Assembly: GCF_043641665.1 (NCBI RefSeq) | Contig: NC_092191.1 | Location: 20,491,501 to 20,555,500 of the forward strand | Direction of reading: 5' to 3' | Source: Enoplosus armatus | Taxonomy: Eukaryota; Chordata; Actinopteri; Centrarchiformes; Enoplosidae | Length of the DNA stretch: 64,000 nt | In this document: positions 59,111 through 64,000 of the stretch, in pieces | Numbering within the stretch: position 1 is the stretch's first letter | How the letters are laid out: each line of letters begins with the position of its first letter | Position numbers and translations under genes: made by a program | Notes under the pieces: generated by a model | Seen by the model: only the letters and a program-made list of their open reading frames with translations | Databases searched by the model: none | What the model was told of the DNA's origin: nothing

Positions 59111-59254
59111 CACTCTACATCGCCAGGGGTTAGTTTCTCAGGAACAGAAGACATCATACAACGGTTTTCACAGGCTGAGTCACGCTCCTCGCGATGACTG
59201 AACTGTTCTGAGGATCCTGGATCAGGGCTTTGTGAAAGGTTGCGTACATTTTTA

Positions 59255-59445
59255 AAGGTAGTCAAGCGCAGTCTGAGGCTGTAGGTTTAATCCCTGTCTG
59301 GGAACTCAGCGTTTTAAGTGTTTTTCTGCAAGTATAATAAAACCCAACCACATGATGCTTTAGCATTTCAAGATTGAAATAGGAGTGGTGATAGACGCCA
59401 TGGCCTGACAGCCGGAGTGCAACCAAGAGAAACTCACACTTCATT
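59255..59445 (+). mobile_element. possible tRNA-derived SINE
   Basis: GGTAGTCAAGCGCAGTCTG could be an A-box region and TAGGTTTAATCCCTG a B-box region, about 26 bases apart. A body with AATAAAACCCAACC follows. The spacing is short and the call is tentative. Confidence 0.35.
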
Positions 59446-59627
59446 GACTGAAAACTTACCCCTGCATTAACTCATTTTCACAACAAGCATTGTATATTAT
59501 CCCATTATGCAAATGTTGATATGGCTATCAAACAGGTGCTTGTTTGCACATCCAACAGACATGGAGCAACATGAGCACTCATTTGGAGTCGTCTTTCGGG
59601 CCAACTGATGAATGTCAGGCCGATACA

Positions 59628-59775
59628 CGCTCTCCTTTTAGCTCTGTTTTTGGTCTCCACCACCTCCTGAGGGAAATCTGTGGCTCATCAGCTGCCAGAT
59701 TCTCCGCTATGTTCACTGGCTGGAAGCTAACTTTGTTTGTCTGCTGTTTGGTGCTTGGCAGATAGTATATAGTAA
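59628..59775 (+). mobile_element. dispersed fish repeat, copy B
   Basis: It aligns in order with 53329-53400 and has the longer form: TCTCCTTTTAGCTCTG, CCACCTCCTGAGGGAAATC and TATGTTCACTGGCTGGAAGC, then CTAACTTTGTTTGTCTGCTG. Confidence 0.7.
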
Positions 59776-59840
59776 TCACAGTATAGTGTGTAATCATATT
59801 TTCATGCATGTGTTTTGCCTGTGAAGAGTGTTCATGTGTG

Positions 59841-59841
<1 letters not shown>

Positions 59842-59873
<32 letters not shown>
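59842..59873. repeat. (TG)n microsatellite
   Basis: A TG run of about 32 bases. Confidence 0.95.
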
Positions 59874-59877
<4 letters not shown>

Positions 59878-60880
59878 CAGCTGGTGTGCTAATCGTTGCC
59901 TCTCATCTCCTTCACATCAGCACACTCAGCCTGTGTACCTGTCTGCTCTCTTACGTACACTGCGGTTTCTCAACCAGCCCTGCAATATGCTCACGGCCGC
60001 AGATAAGAGCTGTTTATCTCACCACGGTGGCTTCCTCTTTAGCATACAAACACACTCCGTCTCTCCCTCTCTGCCTCTTTCTCGCTTCTTTTCTTCTTGC
60101 GCTGACGCAACCGTGAGCGCTGCAACCCTAAATGTGTCGCGTTGAGCTGTTTCTCTTCCAACCTTGCGCTAGGCCTTCCTGCCCCGAGCATAGATTAAAA
60201 GGCCGATGTTGTTTGCGATGGTGTGCGCCCAACACACCCAAGCATCTGCATGCGTGCACTAACAGCAACCTTACAAACTCTGCAGGAAACAAACACGCAC
60301 AAAGAGAGCGATGCACGTCAGGAATCCTCTTACACAACCGCACCCCCGCATCACTCCGCTGTCTCACATGGGAAAATCGACACTAGAAATCAATCTTGCA
60401 AGAAAGGCTAAAGCCACGGGACCATTGATGATTGACAGCCTTCTCCTCCCATGTACTCACTGACACAGCAGCACAAAACTGTCTGTCAGCTCTATCTCGC
60501 TGGTCTCCATTTTTGCAGAAGCTGAATCGGTTGCTCTGCAGATCAGACCAGATTGCTGTGCAGACTAAAGGTGACGAGGCCGGTCTTAAGTGCGGCACTA
60601 ACTTCTGTAAAAGTTTTAGCGGGTTGACATAGAGGGAGGTGGCCTATACTGAGGCTACGTATATATCTGGAAGGGAGGCCCCATAATCTACCTCGTACTC
60701 ATACATAAAATGTATTCACGTGGCAGCCAGGGTTACAAATTGCAAAATGTTAAAGAATAAGAACAAATTGGGGCATGGAAGACCTACGCTTCGGTTAAAA
60801 TAGTCAAAAAATTACGTTTTATGTCTTTTCCTAAATACTTTTCATTGACCTCAATGGAAAACCTCATAAAGTCAAAGAAA
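59874..60880. other. intergenic, no gene seen
   Basis: No gene and no recognised repeat. Confidence 0.45.
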
Positions 60881-61090
60881 GAGAACTTATGCTAGGCTAC
60901 GTAATGCTGCTGCATCATTGTCTCCTTTCCTTTCGTAAAGGATGGCCCAGTGTGTCCTATGCTAAAGGAGATAAGAAAGGAAGCACTGGAGCACCTTTCC
61001 TTTGCATTTAGAGAATTCAACCAACTCTTATCATGGCTGCCACTCAGATACTTCCGGGTCATTAGGTTAGGAACCTTCCTAAACTAAAAA
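60881..61090. mobile_element. possible MITE-like repeat
   Basis: TCCTTTCCTTTCGTAAAGGA and TGCTAAAGGAGATAAGAAAG form a partial inverted arrangement, and CAGATACTTCCGGGTCATTA with GGTTAGGAACCTTCCTAA follows. I associate this with a fish repeat, but there is no second copy here. Confidence 0.35.
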
Positions 61091-61389
61091 GACTATTAGA
61101 CCACAACCCTCGTGGACCCGTAAGGGATCAGCAACTCACTGATGGAGCCAAATTGCGTGAAGCCTTAAAAGTAAGTAGAAGGATTTGAGATTTGGTCCTA
61201 GATTTGACAGGTAGCCAGCGTAACAAGAAACAAGAGCACAGTGCATTTCAATGGTCAAGATGAAAAGGAGACAAATCAATTGGATGATTTGTTCGAGCTG
61301 TTGGGAAGATAAGGGAAGGACAATAAAATGAGAGAAAAATGAGTTGGAGGGGGTGGGCGAAGACAGAAAGTGGGGTAAAAGGAGAGAGG

Positions 61390-61760
61390 GAGCGATGGCG
61401 TGAGAGAGCACCTGTCCCACTGGAATCGGGTCCGCTTGTGGTTAACCAGAGTTGGCAGCGCCTCAGCTTGACCTTATCCCCCTTACGCTGCTGCTCCCTT
61501 CTGATCCCATTAGGGGCCAGGCACCATGGCAAGACCCCCCCCCCCTACATACGCACACACTTTCGCCACTGCTGCCCACCCTCCCGTATCCTTTCCCCCC
61601 ATCTCGGGGCTGGGCTTGTCCTGATGGGGGCCCAGGACAAACATCAGGCCTGTGGAACAAACAGGCCGCTAATGTGGGCAGACAGGACAGACAATTACAA
61701 CCAGCACATGTTGTATGGGAGTGTGCACGGGCCTGAGAGAGGACACATGGGCGGACAATC
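61390..61760. other. candidate conserved non-coding block
   Basis: Low-copy and GC-balanced with features such as CTTGTGGTTAACCAGAGTTGG and GGACAAACATCAGGCCTGTGG, and a poly-C run at 61538-61545. No convincing coding frame. Conservation is untested. Confidence 0.3.
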
Positions 61761-62878
61761 AAAAATTAGCACGTGCACAGAACAAGGCATGTTGAGATAG
61801 TTCGAAACGCGTGCGTCTCTTCTTAGTAAGACCCTGACCTCTTAGTGTTCCTGCTCACTTGCTCTGCTACATCAGCTACTGTACCTGACCAGACCTCACA
61901 CACGTTAGCCTGGCAGATTAAGGCAGTCCCGACTGTGCATGCACAAGCAGAAATATCGAGAGGGTCAGTAACCCACATCAGAGAGTTCTGAAGTGCTTTC
62001 TCATCAGGCACACAAGATTGTGACCTAGATGTTGGCAATTCATAACGGCCCTGTTTATGTGAACGTCCTACACAGCCAGACGCTGGAAGGGTCAAGCCTG
62101 AGCACGTACAGTCGATGCAGCATGTATTCCTATAACATTCGGACTATGAAGGGACAGCCCAATACTCTCCCGCTGAAGTTCTCCTTCTTCTCCTTTGCGA
62201 CCGTGTCAGGATTTCCCGAAACCCGCTTTCGGTTGAGAAACTCTGACCTAGTTGGCTGATTATGTAAGGCCCGAAGTGGAGTGGAAGTGGAGGCCACAAA
62301 AAAACCCTTAAATGCTTATGTAAACAAAGTGTATGACCTCGTCTGATGCAGAGACAGCCTCACCGCAATTTAGGCATCCCTTTCATAAAACGCAGACATA
62401 TATATATCTCTCCCTCGCGTCCCCTAGCTCCGCTTTGCTATGGTGAGAACAAAAGAAAAGCCCCAGCCTGTGCATTTGTGGTTGTGTATAAAAGCAGTGC
62501 ATGTACACATTACGCTAAAGTTAGCATCCGTCTAAGCGCTTGGCACAGCCACAGCCTGTGTAACCATACACTCAAATACATCCAGCCACACACATCCACG
62601 CGCAGTGCATTGCCATCCTTTGAGGGACCTGAGAGGATTGCAAAGGATTGCGGGTGCAGCACGGAGAGGGAGAAGAGGAAGGGTGGTGATCTTTTCAGCC
62701 GTTAGCTTGAAAAAGACGGGGATTTGATGGGAGTTATATCACCGTTTGACCTCAAAGTGACAGATGTGCTCATGTATACGTACAATACAAGTCAGCCTTG
62801 TTCCCAACATTTGCTCCCACACTTCCTCACAGGCTGATACCTGCAGCTGAACCTCCAGCCACCAGCACAGGTCTGCAG

Positions 62879-62879
<1 letters not shown>
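61761..62879. other. intergenic, no gene seen
   Basis: No supportable gene. A short TATATATAT lies at about 62399-62407. Confidence 0.5.
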
Positions 62880-62919
<40 letters not shown>

Positions 62920-63096
62920 GACACGTTGAGACCTGTCGCATAGAAGACAGACAGCCTTCCCCTTTGGCAGATCAGCCAACACATCCTCACATAAACAGGT
63001 TTGTATGCTGGCACACACTCACATAAAGGACATATAAGAAGGCAGGCATGTAGCTGCACATGCTGTACATCCACACACACGCACACACACACACAC
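62880..63096. repeat. two (CA)n tracts
   Basis: CA at 62880-62917 and 63073-63096. Confidence 0.9.
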
Positions 63097-64000
63097 CTCC
63101 CAGAGCAGGACAGACTGACAGGCTGGTGCATGCCAACACGCCTTCAGTGCGGCACTCCAAGAAATCAGCCCAGGGCCTTACAGTGAGACGAACACACAGA
63201 GGAGAATAGAGAATTTAGTAAGCATGTTGGGATGCGATGGCTTTTTATCTACAATTTTATTCCACAATTCCTTGCTTTTGTTGACCAATAGGAAATAATA
63301 GAGGCAAGGAATTGGACATGTCAAAGGCCAAAGAGACACAGAATTCAGAAAAAGCAGCCCCAAACACAGCAGCACCATGGGAGAGGAAACTCAACTGGCA
63401 GTGTGGCTACGCAGTGAATATGAGTGGAAACAGAAACAAACAATACAATGGGCTGGATCCAGGATATGCTACGACTAGTATTTCCTATAAAAACATTCAA
63501 GTATTTTGGTAGCGTTGAACTCACGTCCAATGGAAAAATACACTTTTCTAATAGGTTATATTTAATGTGATAATGACTCTGCAACTGCAAATGTTTATGT
63601 ATGAATTGAGATAAAGGCTTTCACTTGTTTCCACTGAGCGGCTTACGTCTTGGAATAAGGGGTCAGCTGCGGAGGAATGGCGATAATGTCATTTGATTCG
63701 AAACATTCTCGAATTAATTACATTTTCATTGGAAAATGTGGAAATATTTCACTCCAGATTTGAATTGCCTCAAGAATAACACACTTTTAAGACTCAAAAG
63801 TAGATTAAGTGGCTTAACAAGATGCATGTGTGCAGTGAACTGCAATTTGTTTTCTCGCTGCTTGATTTGACCTTGGAATTTCGATACAGTATCTATAAAT
63901 GTACATGTGTCACTCAGATTAGATCCAAAAGGAGTTCCAAGTGGAAATGCTACTGTCCTTACACTGAGACAACCGCTGGTCTGTGACTGCTGCTGCAACT
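63097..64000. other. intergenic, no gene seen
   Basis: AT-rich non-coding sequence to the window end. No recognised repeat or gene. Confidence 0.5.

Overview
This window looks like teleost fish nuclear DNA, probably from a percomorph. The protein-coding gene is a vertebrate-type two-exon ZFP36L2 gene. The remaining sequence is saturated with long (CA)n/(TG)n microsatellites and with dispersed repeats that I recognise from fish genomes: tRNA-derived SINEs, hAT- and piggyBac-type MITEs, and palindromic MITE-like repeats. There is no bacterial, plasmid or organelle signature.

Layout. Positions 1-1850 are non-coding upstream DNA. Positions 1860-5950 hold zfp36l2 on the + strand: a G-rich promoter, a TATA-like box, coding exons 2384-2434 and 2714-3916, and a roughly 2 kb 3' UTR. 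The 3' UTR carries AU-rich elements, a SINE-derived segment and several poly(A) signals. From about 6 kb to the end I find no intact protein-coding gene. A CpG-rich, promoter-like island without an ORF lies at 12181-12900. Between 21.4 and 26.7 kb sits a composite of mobile DNA. It contains a 251-bp piggyBac-type MITE with exact TTAA duplications and a roughly 4.2-kb insertion bounded by direct repeats. The insertion carries a four-exon, minus-strand, broken gene of a transposase-like family, together with seven copies of the 12-14 bp motif GCAACCCTGTTAC(C).

The remaining 37 kb is gene-desert DNA with SINE and MITE copies, many microsatellites and a few low-copy blocks that could be conserved regulatory elements. 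A desert beside ZFP36L2 fits what I recall of vertebrate synteny, so some blocks may be enhancers, but I cannot test conservation here.

How the parts relate. Zfp36l2 binds AU-rich elements in mRNA and recruits CCR4-NOT deadenylase. Its own 3' UTR has a canonical UUAUUUAUU nonamer and further AUUUA sites, so negative autoregulation is likely. The most unusual object is the broken minus-strand gene and its motif array. Its splice sites are preserved, yet the reading frame is destroyed by at least two stops, about three frameshifts and an apparent deletion over a conserved motif. A 14-bp perfect inverted repeat flanks the gene, which suggests an ill-described, formerly mobile DNA element.
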